Assembly: GCA_003988855.1 (NCBI GenBank)
Contig: QYAI01000039.1
Location: 1 to 64,000, forward strand
From: Arachnopeziza araneosa
Lineage: Eukaryota > Ascomycota > Leotiomycetes > Helotiales > Arachnopezizaceae
Reading direction: 5' to 3'
DNA length: 64,000 nucleotides
Every line of letters begins with the position of its first letter. The stretch's first letter is position 1. Positions 47,001-59,470 of this stretch are shown here, piece after piece. Under the pieces are notes generated by a model. It did not search any database, was not told the DNA's origin, and saw nothing but the letters and a program-made list of their open reading frames with translations. A program made the translations under genes and the position numbers.

Positions 47001-47478
47001 CTCTCGATATACCCAGGCGTAACCGCCCTATCTGCATCCCACGATGCTTCTGGGAGCTCCCGCCTTGGAGATCTTAGTGAGGTCCGGATCTTCATCCATT
47101 GCTTCCACGCGACTTCTGCCTTGGAAACCCCACGTCCATCTCTTGGGGGTAGTGGGTGGAGAAGACACCTGCTGAGGATTCCCTGTAATTAGAGCGATCA
47201 GGTTGGTTACACAACGTCAGCACATTTGACGCTAGGTTGGCTTTGCTACCGACTGGCTCTTTGAGTTCAAGTCCTGGAAAATATCAACAAAAACTCAGCC
47301 ACCAAATGTCGAACGGCTAGATACGACGACACCTCGGAATTTGCTCTGCCGATTGCATGCTATTTGAGTATGTGACGACCTTTTCATATATCCAGCTTGC
47401 CTCTCCTCTTCTTTCTCTCAGACCCAACTCCGAAAATCCATTGTCCCAAACAAGATTCAGCCTTGTCCAACCAAAAAC
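41007..47478. other. 6.5-kb gene-poor region
   Basis: No gene with domain support. The open frame at 41031-41408 has a fairly natural composition and could be the tail of the upstream gene or an orphan. The long frame at 44305-45117 is Ser/Pro/His/Leu-rich with no domain and is likely CT-rich noncoding DNA. An AACC tetranucleotide run lies at about 42879-42912, and short CA/CT runs near 44395-44415. I see nothing else. Confidence 0.4.
42879..42912. repeat. AACC tetranucleotide microsatellite
   Basis: About eight imperfect tandem copies of AACC are directly visible, within gene-free DNA. Confidence 0.85.
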
Positions 47479-48217
47479 ATGGCTCGGGTTCCACGTCAAC
47501 CCAGCAAACCCATCTTGAGCTGCCCTAGATGCAGCAGATCTTTCAAACATTCAAACACGCGTAGTAGACATGAGAGAGATGCACACAGGAAGAAGTCGGC
47601 CTGCCCCTGTGGACGCCAAATGAAGCGAAAGCATCTCATGGTGACCCATCTGAAGACCCATGGCCTGGAGGGTAAAGGCAAGCTTCTTCGGTGGGCTGCG
47701 TTGACCCTAAAAGAGGCTGACCTCTCACAGAGCTTGAAGATGCTTGGAAGAATATCGAGACTCTTGATCAGTCTGATCTTGATGCTCAAACCCAAGCTCA
47801 GCAGACTGCGTATACCGGTACATCGAGCCCCTTGATACAGAGAGTGATCACACTGACTTGACCGCTGGCACATTAGTCCCCCAATACCTCACCCAGACGA
47901 CTCTTCACCATTCTGCTGTCGAACCTCCTTCTATATACACCCACGGCAACACTCAAGTGGCGGTCATGAGATGGTTTCCGCCCATAGTACCATCACAGAA
48001 AGGCACGAACAACTACGCCGCCCGAGGCTATCAAGTGCCTCGACAATCTGCTTTGCGGTTTCACCACCACAGGCTCGTGACCCGTCAGGATCCGTCCACA
48101 GAGGCAGAAACCCCCGCTCTGTCAGAATCCCTCACGGACCAAGACGCGGAGAACGAGGAGGATGACTCTCCGAGTGATCAGATTGATGAGGGATACGATT
48201 CTCACTCCAGCTCCTAG
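47479..48217 (+). CDS. Small two-finger C2H2 zinc-finger protein (copy 3)
   Basis: A putative nucleic-acid-binding protein of 206 aa. Exons are 47479-47671, 47731-47817 and 47877-48217. Both introns (GTAAAG…CACAG, GTACAT…TTAG, 59 nt each) are in phase 1. The N terminus has a finger CPRCSRSFKHS…HERDAH and a shorter CPCG…HLKTH finger. The 87-nt middle exon encodes LEDAWKNIETLDQSDLDAQ, which only appears when the introns are removed; a frame-only reading gives an unnatural peptide. The tail is Gln/His-rich and then strongly acidic (TDQDAENEEDDSPSD), ending in Ser residues. Confidence 0.77.
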
Positions 48218-51079
48218 TCTCGCCACTCATCCAGACCATCCTGGGCGGATGGGAATATGCAGAGAGTTTTCCTTGTATGCTAGGAGCGGATACTAGCTGG
48301 CCAGTCTTGCAGAAAGAGATTTTGGGATGGAAGAAAAAGATCGTGAAGATATTGTACCGAAGAAAAGTTAGGAGTAGCTGAGTTTATATTATCCAATTCG
48401 TCTTGCATAATCACTCCTCGCTGCATCAAGTCCTATATTTTAATTCGTTGCACCATAAGTATGCTGATCCTTTGGCATCTTGCGGATCAAAGCGTCTATA
48501 AGTATTGGCAGATTTGTTATCAAGCTCCCAAGTGATCAGGGTGGCAGAATTTCTATCAAGACCCAGCGGCCAGGACGGCATATACAATAACGAACATCCC
48601 TATATACAGATGCAAAGACAATATCAACAAAGAATAGCATCATCAACCTTCAATACCACCGTCTCTTACTCTCACATATCTCTATATCCACTCCCGATAT
48701 CATCCCAGAGAACATCACCAGCATGATTTATCTCCCTCCTATAACTCCAAACCCAAGTGGGTATCTCCATACTTGACAGCATGCGATAGTACAACCCCTT
48801 TCAGCACCGCTGGCGCTATATCGGGTGCAGTTTATGCAGTTTCGCTTAATCTCGGCGAATAGAGATGGTAGCAGCAATTAGTTGAGGAATAGCGAGCTGC
48901 TGGCTCTCTTGGGCAAAGAGGTTGAGGAGGAATAGTCGGTGTGTGTCCTTCTCCAGTTGAGGTCTTTTGAGACTTGGCATCTGGCGGAGAGGAGTCTGCT
49001 ATCGGTTTGGGACAATTCGCGTTATCATTTCATTTTCATTGTCATTGTCATATCCAGAGCTCCGGCTCCCTTGCTACTGGGTTGCGACGAGACGACCCAA
49101 GAGACTTGGGGAAACGAGATGGGAACGGCCAGGCTATTAGTTCTTTGAATCCCCACTCGGATCTTTTCTACTCTGCTGATAGTCGCATCAGAATATTACC
49201 GGTGGCTTTTTAGAAGCTGTTGTTGAGGATGAAGACGCGTCACAAGCTAGAGGTTAACAATGATTTCGATATTGGCACAGCGAGAATCGGTAAGAGAGGA
49301 ATGGAGTAGCTAGCATTAGGCTTCTTTGAGGACTATGGCAGGACTACTTTGTATGCCTCGGCCTAGCCGTCATTCCATGGTATTTATTGCCGGTTCAAGA
49401 ATTTCCCACGCAACGAAAGAACGTCCAGTAACCGCAACATGGTTCTAAAGACTCTTGTTTGACTATGGGCGTCTTGGTTCATCCCTGGCTATTGAAAATA
49501 TATACATTAGTCTTGAAATATGAGGCAATGTTCTGTAGTTTCCTACAGATGGGGATTTATTGTAGATTGACCACACAAATGATCTAGCAGCTGTCAATTG
49601 CATTCTCTTACGAGCCTCAATATCCATCACTCGAAGAAATGGTTGTCAAAGCTCCTGTCGTGATTATGATCTCAGCGGCTTAGGCCCCGGCCCCAAGTCC
49701 GAAAGTGATAGCTCATGTCTCTTCACGAGCTAATGATAAACAAGGAGTAGAAAATTGGGCCTCAATCAGATCAATATTGCAGCTCAACAGTTCTGGGCAA
49801 GGCTTTCGCAATTGACGGCTTGTCCACGTCAAATAAACCTCTGCCACGTCTTCCAAGCACTTAGCACAATCGCGTTCCGCTGGAGAGATGATAGGTATTC
49901 GAGTCGTCCGCAACTGTGCCGTATTCGCGCGTGAACCAACATGCAAGCCCTCCGGATCCTTGAATCTGGCCCCGTTTCTCGTCTGATTTATATTAATTGT
50001 CCAGCCGCAATATAGATTGTGAGTCAGAGGGGGTTCTTGGGGGTTCTATAGCGTGGTCGGTGCTCGTAAAACGCACAATGCTCCCTTAGAAGCCGGGCAA
50101 CGGCAGACTAGGGAGAGTCAAGACCCGGGGGTCAGCTCGCCGTCCCAACAGCCGCTTCATTTAAAAATTCCCGCAACTGGCGGGACCGCCGTGGAGTTTC
50201 TTTGCATCTTCCCGATTCCGCCTTTTCTTTTTTCCCTCGGTGACGAATGTAGAGTCGTATCGGCACGCCACGCCTCCCTGCACGCTGCCTCGCACCGAGC
50301 CGGGACTGCGCTCGCTGTACTCAAGTTGGAGACGCTGTTTACAACGTTGACCTGTAGCGAGTTGTGATGGTCGAGTTGTTGGTGAAACGCAGGAGAGGCA
50401 AAGCAATTGGAAGATAGACGTCTGTATCGTAGAAGCTGGGCTTTGATTGGAAAACAAATGAACCCGGTCCGAGTATCTGAGGCGGACGAGACGCCGAGAA
50501 GCACACGATAGCCAACCTTGCTGATGCAGAGGACAAGGGAAGACTCGGCATTGGTTTGCATGGAGACACCTACCCGTCAGCGTGCGTGAACCCAGCGAGC
50601 GGTCTGGGGGAAGCCAATGAAGGAGCATCAATTGCTTCGGCGGCTGGTCTTGTCAGCACTTTCAGAATCAAAAGCACTTCCAACGCCTCACTGGCGATGC
50701 TTCCAGTGATCCCGTTGCGCGGCTTGCTGGAGATGATACGCTGGGAAGAAAGGACCGTCGCCCTGAAGGGAGAGGGGAAATCAATGCAGGAGGAGCCCTT
50801 TAGAAGAGGTCTGTGCCTTCTAATCCTCCACCTCTTGCTTCGAACATCACCACCTCCTCACAAGAATCTTTTCGAAGCGGAAAATGCCATTCATCTTTGT
50901 CCTTCCCTCGGCTTCGAAACAGCTGCCATCCGGTGTCGAGCCTCTCGATATAAAGACATCATGTCCCCAACCTGTCTCCTCTTAAGCGCAGCAGCCTTAC
51001 TCTCCTCAAGAGCCGCTTCTCACCCATCACTCGCCCATCCAGCAAAGCCCTCTCCCAAGTGAACCCATCCAACAAAGTC
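48218..51079. other. Gene-poor spacer with a small upstream ORF
   Basis: No gene with domain support. At 50961-51062 a 33-codon ORF just before C2H2 copy 4 reads like a signal peptide (MSPTCLLLSAAALLSSRAA). It lies 17 bases upstream of the next start codon and could be an upstream ORF or chance. A TATA-like gatataaag is at 50947-50955. Confidence 0.4.
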
Positions 51080-51600
51080 ATGCCCGTCAGAGAATTCCAC
51101 TGTTTCCTGTGCAATCAGGTGTTCGGCCGCAACAGTGAACGAAATCGTCACCTACGCGAAAAGCACATAGACCCAAAACAGTGTCCGGTTGAAAGCTGCC
51201 CCTTTCAGCACAAAAGAAAGTGTCGCTTTACTGCCCACATGATGAGGAAGCATTATATGGATAAACCGAGTCAGGAGATGAGAGATCTCTGATAATGCAG
51301 ACAGCGCTGACTGTTCGCAGGCGCGGTTCAAGTGTACGACAATGCGGCAGCGGCCGTGGCAGGCAATGCCGTGCAGCCCGGTCATGCTAACGGTAACTAT
51401 CTGGCCCCTATTCACACGGTATCGGCACAACTGATTGCACGATAGTCATGACAATCTTCTACCCGTTTCCCACCCATCTCGCCGCGCCAGGTCACCACTT
51501 GAACCACGCGACGAATCATCAACATCTGATGCAAGCCCAGTGGAATAGGAACACAAATGGCGCCGCTGCTCATAACTCTTTCGCCGATTCTCTCGTGTAA
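51080..51600 (+). CDS. Small two-finger C2H2 protein (copy 4), possibly truncated
   Basis: A putative nucleic-acid-binding protein of 138 aa as it stands. Exons are 51080-51269, 51321-51392 and 51446-51600. Introns are GTCAGG…GCAG (51 nt, unusual donor but good CTGAC branch site) and GTAACT…ATAG (53 nt), both in phase 1 as in copies 2 and 3. The fingers are CFLCNQVFGRNS…HLREKH and CPVESC…HMMRKH. The third exon ends at a TAA (51598-51600). The same frame then continues for 31 codons with an acidic DSSPDEDVDEDTSH stretch, like the acidic tail of copy 3. The TAA could derive from CAA by one C-to-T change, so the gene may be a recent truncation. Confidence 0.65.
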
Positions 51601-53192
51601 GACTCGAGCCCGGACGAAGATGTCGACGAAGATACCAGCCATGCTAGCCACACTGATGTTGAGGGAGATGATTTTGAGAGGTCAATGCAACGGTGATCTG
51701 GAGGGAGAATAGCCGTGGCAGACATACTCAAAGCATGGGGTGTGGATAAACGTGATTGTTTATTGCTGAGGTCTTGCCGGCGTTCTCAAAACATAGGTTG
51801 GAATGTTTGGTGTTTGATTTGGATATAAAAAATTGTCCGTCCGCCACCCTTGTGTTGATTAACTTGGCTCCGAACCTGCCACAAAATACTAACGATGTAC
51901 CTTACAGTCTCTGTCCTTCCCTCTACCTATTTCATTTCGAAAACCGTCGGCAAAAGTTCACCGCGCGCCATGCATTCTCCGATCTCGTCAGGAATAAGTC
52001 TCGGCTGGGCCATGCTTGTGGTTGAGCTGGGAACATGATGGCGCAGGATAATTAGGGGGGCGGGTAATGCCAAGAAGTTCTATTTCTACTGCCATCTATC
52101 GTTTGGTCATTGCTTGTTGCGTGTCTGAGATATCTCATCTGCTATTCTCCCCCAAGTTTGAGTTCATGACTAAGCGAAGCAAGCAAGTGACGTGGACTTC
52201 ATGCTTGAGCCAGGCCTTGCATTTAACTACAGGGCCAAGGGTCTAGCGTCTTTTATTTATTTCTCCCTGTCAAGACCAATGCCCATCACCGAATTTCGGG
52301 TGTTTTCATGGCGAGAATGGCGTGCAGAGATTTCCATCGGTGTTGTTGTCATTTCATCATTTCCGTATCTACACAAGTAAACTTCCGATCCCTGCTCACC
52401 CTCCGAAAAACTTTCCATTAGTTACATCTCAAACCCAACTTCCTAACCATCCAAATCCTCTCACCCCACCCCTCTCCCAATCGCCCACATTCCAGCATCT
52501 ACCGTGCAAGAACCCTCCCCCATCAACACATCTCTCTCTCTTTCTCTCTCTCTCTCTTCTCCTCTCCCGTAGCTCTATTTACTTACTCCTTATTCTCGCT
52601 TAAGCCTCCACCCGAACCTCGTTCTCCGCGCGAGGCACGCTTACAGACAGCAGCCGCGCCTTCGGCCAAGCCAGCCAGCCAACCGGCCGGATCAACGAAC
52701 CACGCCGTGAGCAGGAGAGGGATGGGATCCATGTCTTGCTTCTGCTTGGCGGGGACTGCTCACGCGATACGCATGCACACCTCTCGCATCGCCCAGGGGG
52801 TACGAGAGGCAGCGGGTGCTTAGCGAGTGGGTGAAGATGACTGGGCTGTCAGGGTGGAGATCTTTGAGATCGCATGGGAGCAGGTCATGGATAGAGCGAG
52901 ATGGAGGGAGAGTGTGGATCCATCCTCGCGATGGAATTATGTCGTTTTATGCACATTCATATCTGCCACGGGTGGTGGTGGTGGACGGGCAAACTTCGGC
53001 GAGACGACGATTGGTTTCACGTCACAGCGGTCTTGACACGGAAAAAAAACATTTCTTCGGTATGGGCTGTGAGGAGTCTTACCTCGTACGGTAACGAATG
53101 ATCTAGAGCTATAAAGGTTACATTTTGATGCGTGGCATGCTCGCTAATGACAGTATTCACAATGGATTATATTATATATCAACACTGCACCC
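51601..53192. other. Gene-free spacer with pyrimidine-rich tracts
   Basis: It begins with the in-frame remnant of the C2H2 tail (to about 51693). A long pyrimidine-rich stretch follows (52430-52570), including a CT microsatellite at about 52530-52560, of the kind often found in fungal promoters. However, no convincing coding start follows on the plus strand, only frames under 95 codons without domains. Confidence 0.45.
52530..52560. repeat. CT dinucleotide microsatellite
   Basis: An interrupted CT run in a pyrimidine-rich segment, directly visible. Confidence 0.85.
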
Positions 53193-55459
53193 CTAAGTCG
53201 AGACCTCACTCTGCCTGCTCAATCTCCCCTCAGGTCCCGGCGTCGCACTTCCTCCACTTGCGGCACTCACCTCCGAGAATCTGGGACTGCTACCCAATGC
53301 GAGACTGTGATCCAATCCGGGACTTCCCAACCCAGGGCTGCTGCCGCTACCCACAGGGCGCCGAGGAATGGAACCTGGACTCTCGGTAGCGGCGCTCAAC
53401 GGGCGCCACTCGTCTCTCTCCTCGCTCGCCAGCTCCTGGGGCGGGTAGGGCTGATACGGGGTGAACTGCAAGGGGGTTTGGAAGCTGGAGACCTCGATTG
53501 CGTGGGGATCCTTGGATTCTTGGTAGCTGGGGAGTTCGCCGACTAGTTCGACGGGGGCGGGGGATGCGCGGCGCTTTTTCATGTAGATGAAGATGATGGT
53601 GCCGAGGATGGCGAGGAAGACTACACCGCCTACCGCCCCGCCGACGATGGGGCCGATGTTGGAGGTGTGCTTTGGATGCGCTGAGGGAGATGGGGTAGCG
53701 GATGAGTTGGAAGGGCTGGTGGTAGTGGCATTGGCGAGTGTATAATTTGGCGTGAAGGTTGGTCTGTTTAGACTTGGGTTGAAGACGTAGTAGAGGTAGT
53801 TGTCGGACCAGAACTGTGGAATCTTCTCCACCGCGCCACCACTGGGTGTACCTCCAATGAGCGCAATAACGTCAGCGGGGACCGGGGCCAGGCGTTTCGC
53901 ACCCTCAGCATCAAATTGACCAGTGTATTGCATCTCAACAAGGCTGAAGATCTCGGCTGGCATATGAGATGAACAGTTATTGACGTTGCCGCCGCTATCA
54001 GTGGTTTGCATGCCTCCAACCACGATGAGATTTTCCCCGACGACATGGCAAGTGTGGCCGTAGATTCCTCCAGGACGTGTGTGTACCTTGGTCCATTGAA
54101 ATGTGGGTAGAGTGAGGACATACATGTCTTCGTAGGCAATAACGCTGTTGTAGGTTTGAACGCCAGCAATAACAAAGATGTTGTAAGAACTCCCATCTTC
54201 TGGTGTCACCAAAACTGTGCAGATGTCAGATCGCCCTGTTGGTATATCTCCAAAAGTTTGCTGCTTAAACCAATAGCCACTTTCCACATCATACAGATCC
54301 ACGACAGTGTTGTCGATATTAATATTTCCGCCATTGGCATTGGGGATACCGACTCCGTAAGGGGTTGCGAGGTTCATAGTAGTCTGACCAGCAATTTGGA
54401 CAATTATTCCTTTCTCACCAACTGGGACATGGATCATGGCTCCATTCATTCGAGGAGTCATATAACTTGGGACCGAGATATTCTTGAGGATAGGGGGCTC
54501 TACATTGGTATCAAGAGATAACATCCCTTCCAGGACTGTCTCATCATCAGCTCTACTTAGCTGAAAGAAGCTGTGTACGGAACTTACATTGGAACTCACT
54601 ATTCACAGTGAAGTTGGTATAGTCTTGATCGGACCGGTGTTGGACGTAGCCTTGGAATATATAACTCTGATTGAGGGTAGGGGCATCGCAATTCGCTGCA
54701 GCTCCAGGACGATTGACCTTGGAACCAGTATTTGAAAGATCAAACGAAGCTTGAGTCCAGGTGTGTTCATCAATATCAAACTCCCAGATCGAGGACTCGG
54801 GAATTAGCGCGTCTGTGATGTAGCCTGGATCTTGTGCATTATTGGTTGAGAACCATCCCCCAAGCTGATATATCTTTCTTGTGATCGCGGAGTACCACAG
54901 TGCTCCTTCGATTAGAGCATTTGGAACAGTTGGGCCTTTATCAATGACGGAATATGGGGTGGTTTCTTGGTTCGTGAAATTGCTAGAAAGGTCTATGACC
55001 AGAAGCACATCGTCTGCGTATCGTCAGCGCGAGCTTACAGCATTCTTAACTTCACATACTCATCCCCTGTTCGTAGTTGGTACTCCCGGCTGGCATGGTA
55101 TTGAAAGTGTAATTGTCATTTGGAATGTACTTTCAGGTGTCAGTAAATATTGAGAGTCTGGCGAGATAATCGCACAGTGTTTCCTCCATCGACGTAGATC
55201 TTGCCGTTGGCATAGACACCTGGACACCACGGTTAGAATAGGCCATAAGCATCACATCGCATTACTGACTTTGGTGTCTCCATATTCGACAGAACTTGTG
55301 GCTCAGATCGTGATCTGAGGAATTGACAGTCGGAGCCGCTGAGGCGGAGGGAAGGGTAAACACCGAACTTGTCGACGATGGTGTTTGTCTCTTCACAACG
55401 ACATCTCGTGCAACAGTTAAGGGCACAAGGACCGCCCACAAAGGTGAAGTCAACTTCAT
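53193..55459 (-). CDS. Kelch-repeat single-pass membrane protein
   Basis: A secreted-side beta-propeller protein anchored by one helix. Exons (minus strand) are 55459-55270, 55219-55176, 55129-55060, 55013-54588 and 54535-53193, giving 690 aa. All phases chain, and intron 4 uses the acceptor after gagacag (52 nt). It starts with a signal peptide (MKLTSPLWAVLVPLTVARD), followed by VYANGKIYVDGGNTY. The propeller contains Kelch-like GG strands (KIYQLGGWF, YGHTCHVVG, LIVVGGMQ). The single helix lies at about 538-561 (GGAVGGVVFLAILGTIIFIY), with KKRR as stop-transfer and a Pro/Ser-rich cytosolic tail. This design is common in ascomycetes. Some fungal Kelch proteins act in polarity, but the function here is unknown. 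Confidence 0.87.
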
Positions 55460-57408
55460 GATGCTTGGGATTTAGAGAAGCAGAAGTTTGCGACGACCAG
55501 GTCGCTGCAAAGTGGCCCTCACCCTCCTTAGACCTCAGCCATGGTGCTGGTTGAGGCGAAGTGATCCAGCTCCAACCCAAATAGCAGCATCTCTCATGCA
55601 GACTCGAGTCGTTGTCACCATTAACAGGTAAGCCCGGTGTCTGCTAGAGACTCCAGACCAACAGGAAGAGAGCAGGTCGTCCACGCAGGATTCCGACATT
55701 GGATTTCTGATTGAAGGATGCCGGTAGGCTGCATAGCGACTGCATCTGGGCTTCGAAAGATGCCCGAGAGAAAAGATTCGAAAGGGCCAATCGTGCGCAC
55801 AGGAAGAGAGAAGGGTGATCAGAAATGTGGTGAATTGGAGTGGGCGAGGAGAGCGGGATGGGAAAAATGAGGCTGACGATTGCTTTTTCCTCCAATAACC
55901 CCGCTAGGTGATGGACTTGGGATTGCCATGGAGGAAAGAAGCTTTGCCATCCCGAGCCCTGTGGTGCCAGAATTGCGCGCAGACATCCGCGGCTGAGAGG
56001 ACAGTCTAGGATGGCCTGTGGATCGACCAAACTTCCTTATCATGCCAATCATGGCATTCTAGCCCACCAATGTCGGTATCCAGTGAGCACTAACTTGTGT
56101 GCTTAAGTCGAAGCGGATTGCGTGGGTGCTAGCAAGCCGCCCCATTCTGAAATGCTCTGATTGGGACATGATCCCATCTCGAAGACGGTCAACGAACGTA
56201 GAATCTACTCACAGCTCTCACTCGAGCCGCTGATGAGTTTTGTAGCCTTCTAGATTGATTGCGCGAGGAAATGCGAAAGTTCTGTGACGAGTTCGAGGAA
56301 GAGACAAGTCTCAAGCCACAAGCTTGTTCAGCTCTCTAGAATAGCCCCCAAATCTGCAAGGCGCTGGAGAGGCGCATGGCCCTGTCCATCCACGGCGGCA
56401 CAGGATTGAAAAACGGGATTGCTTCACTTGTGGACCAGTGTGAGCTTTTCCGGCTTCGTCGGCAAAGCAGAGTACGTCAAGAACCCTCATGGTATCAATT
56501 GAATTGATCTTGAAAGCGAGAAATCTGTCAAGTCTCAACTCATTTGCTTGCGTGCTTACTTCATTGAGTTTCTGCCTAAGGCACGAAGTATCATCCAAAT
56601 CCCAAGACAGCGTAACCGACAACTGGACAATCTGATGGGATGAGTAAAGAAACATGAAAGATCATCTGGAATTAGTATATGGCTAGAATGAGAGCTCTAT
56701 GCATTAATTTGACATTCCATTTCTCGAGCCTCTGGGACACCCTTCACAGTCGGAGGCGCACTCTTTTTCATCTTCAATTCGACTTCAAAAGCAACTGAGC
56801 GCGAATCTCCTCTCCTCTTCAACGTTGCGTCAGTAGGGCTCTTGGTATGCCATCGCAGAGCAAGCATGAAATGGTCATATCAATATCGTTTCCTTGTCGT
56901 CAATAACGTTGCAACTGGTATACATTGTTCTGATGGTTGGCGGTGAATATTACCAAAAGTGGCTTCGTATCGTCGGGGGTGATCGGGGTAAGCAAGAACC
57001 AAACTTTGCGCTACTCACGACGCCGTAGCTATTTCATCCAGCACCCTCGTACGAATGTGGTCTTCTAAAATAAAATTAAGTCGGGTAACTCGGAGCAATC
57101 TCCATATCCGCCAGGAGAAGACAGTGGAAAACGGAGGAATGAGAGTAAGAAAGAATCCCGTCAGTGCTCTCTTTGTTCAGCACTAGCATGAGTTTGGTCA
57201 AGCTTGCAGCTTCTCCAGAGAAAGTAGCATGGAGAGGCTTCGCAGAATTGCAGAACACTACACCTTGCGAAACTTTCAGGAGAAGTTTGGATTTCATCAT
57301 CCGGGTTTAGATCGCTTTGTGAAGAAGTGGGGAAGAAAACAAATGGAGGACGATGCGTCATCAGGAACCATGGAAACTAAGGCAGCCATGATTTATTGCT
57401 CGAGAAGC
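55460..57408. other. Gene-free spacer between Kelch and RIO1 genes
   Basis: No supported gene or named repeat. The frames near 55.6-56.1 kb and 56.3-56.7 kb have no domain. Confidence 0.45.
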
Positions 57409-59134
57409 TCAGTGCTTGTGCTTCGCAGAAGAGCTAACCAACTTCTTCTTTATGTGCTTCGGAATCTTTTCCTTCCTCTTCTCACGCTTCTCCTCTTTCA
57501 CGGCCTTTTTGTGCTCCTAGTCTCATTAGTGGTGCTAACCAAAGGTTCATATCACATACCTTTTTGGCTTCCTTATCTTCAAATCGCTTTCCTCTTGGAG
57601 TGCCTTTTTCGAATCTACTTTCATCATCGGTATCCTCACTACCACTCTCTTCGCCGCTTGGAGGTGAGCTTCCTTCCACAGTATCCTCAGCATCTGCTTC
57701 GTTACCAGACGAGACGGGTAATTTATCTGCCAGGAGGTTTCGATACACAAGTTCATCCTTTTGTCCCTTGCCAATTCTCTCAGCGTCTCGCTCAATATCA
57801 TACACTTGATCAAGTGTCTGAGGTATGTACTGCCTCCGAAAGACTTCATTTTCAACTTCTCGCTCCGCAATTGTCTGGTCGTCTTCTTGTGGTGTTGGCC
57901 GATTCAAAAATAACTTTTCTAATGCTTGGGTCAGGCCTGGTCCTTGCACTAGTTCCGTGCTAGAAGTCACAAATGAGAAAACAGCTTGCTCAGATATGAC
58001 TTCCACATTTTTTCTTCTGAAGAAATCCGAAACATTTTTAATATCCATTCTCAAGAATTCAAGTGATCTAGGATGATCATGCTCAACGCTCTGAGAGACG
58101 TCGATAATATACAGCTTCTTTTGGTGATACAGAACATTGTATTCACTCAAATCTGCGTGGACAAGTTTGCATGTTTGATACATCCGTCTCATAAGTCCAA
58201 GTAGTTGCAGATAGAGCAAACGCCATTGCTCATCCACGTCGTCACCCTGTAGTTCTGTATCCCGGAGACGAGGTGCTGCCCAACCTTTCTTGTCGCCCAA
58301 GAATCCCATGACTAGAACGTGCAATCGAAGGTAAACAGGTTCCGGACATGGAATGCCAGCCAAGTATAATCGTTTCAAGTTTCGAAACTCTTTCTCGGCC
58401 CAGACCTTGACCATGGCTCTATTATTGCCTTTATTGTAACCTGATCGGAACCGATGCTCTCCGGTGACATAACGATCTCGGTCCTTGAATACGAGGATGC
58501 TTGTCTTGTAAACTTTGATCGCTCGGTGGATGGGCACCACTTCTTGACCTTCTTCAGATGATGGAGTCGACAGAGCACCATACACGTTTGCTTCTTTCCC
58601 TGTACTTAAACATCCATTGACTTCAGATACAATCCCTCGATTGATCATTTGTAACAGAAGCATTCGTGTCCTTGGATCCAGAACTTGCTCACTCGTGGCT
58701 CTGTCTGATTTGTCTTTTCCATGTGTTTTGCCCTTTTCTCCGGCTCCACCAAGCCGTATTTTTGCTGCATGTTTGGAAAGACTTGATATCTGGTCATCTA
58801 CACTAGCTTGTGTGTTCGCAGCAGGCTTTTGGGGGTTGATTCGAGGGGCAGTGGCGTTCTGGTCGTTCAGCTTGCGCTGGCGGTTGTAGGATTTCGTGAG
58901 GTCACCAGAGGTGGTGTTGTAATCTAAATCATCGAAAAATTCTTCATCATCTTCTTCGAATAGGTCGTCGTAGGTTTCATCCTCATTGTCAGCTGCGTAC
59001 CCAGTCGGTGTTTGTGGTGGGGCATCGGTGGATGTAGTCGATGTGGCATATCCATGATTCGGGATATAAGTATGCGTAGGTTCTTTGGGAGCTGCTGGCG
59101 AAGTTGCCTTTAGCGTCTCAGGAAGGTCAGACAT
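57409..59134 (-). CDS. RIO1: RIO1 serine/threonine kinase
   Basis: The atypical kinase/ATPase required for late maturation of the 40S ribosomal subunit (20S to 18S rRNA processing) in the cytoplasm. Exons (minus strand) are 59134-57560 and 57516-57409, giving 560 aa. The 44-nt intron is GTATGT…CTAG, and the second exon restores the basic C terminus (EEKREKRKEKIPKHIKKK), which an intron-blind reading loses. The RIO signatures are the ATP loop STGKEANVYGA (177-187), catalytic Lys207 (AIKVYKTS), the flexible-loop segment RYVTGEHRFRSGY, catalytic LVHADLSEYN with Asp328, and IIDVSQSVEHDHP with metal-binding Asp345. An acidic N-terminal stretch (about 50-72) is typical. The start at 59134 was preferred to an upstream in-frame ATG at 59263. 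It is divergent from SMC3. Confidence 0.97.
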
Positions 59135-59470
59135 GATTCTAGGCCTCAAAAGTAAGTCTACGGCCAAGTATATTTGGACTGGAATCGAAAATATTGTGCG
59201 ATTTGCCGCGTGAATCGTTCGAAATAGGAAGCGGTGAACCATTTGCGCGCAAATCGAAGACACGCGCTAATTAAACACCGAAATCGTCGCGTCTTCTACC
59301 ATTACGCGTTTGATACTCTTCAATTCTCAATCTACGGATGCGCAACCTTCCAACACTATCCGCCTTGTACCAATTTAATAGACTGTACATTTAACAGGAC
59401 TTTGCGCGTATCAGCGCACCCAAAACCTTCTTTGATCGTTATCTCGTGCATCTAGCACCACCGAGACAAG
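59135..59470. promoter_or_regulatory. Divergent RIO1/SMC3 promoter
   Basis: This 336-bp region separates the two start codons and must hold both promoters. It has several gcgc/cgcg-containing motifs (for example near 59265 and 59404) but no clear TATA box, as expected for housekeeping genes. No specific site is assigned. Confidence 0.55.

Noticed and set aside
50556..51062. 168-codon open frame upstream of C2H2 copy 4
   Set aside because: No domain, and unnatural composition apart from the last 33 codons, which are noted separately as a possible upstream ORF.
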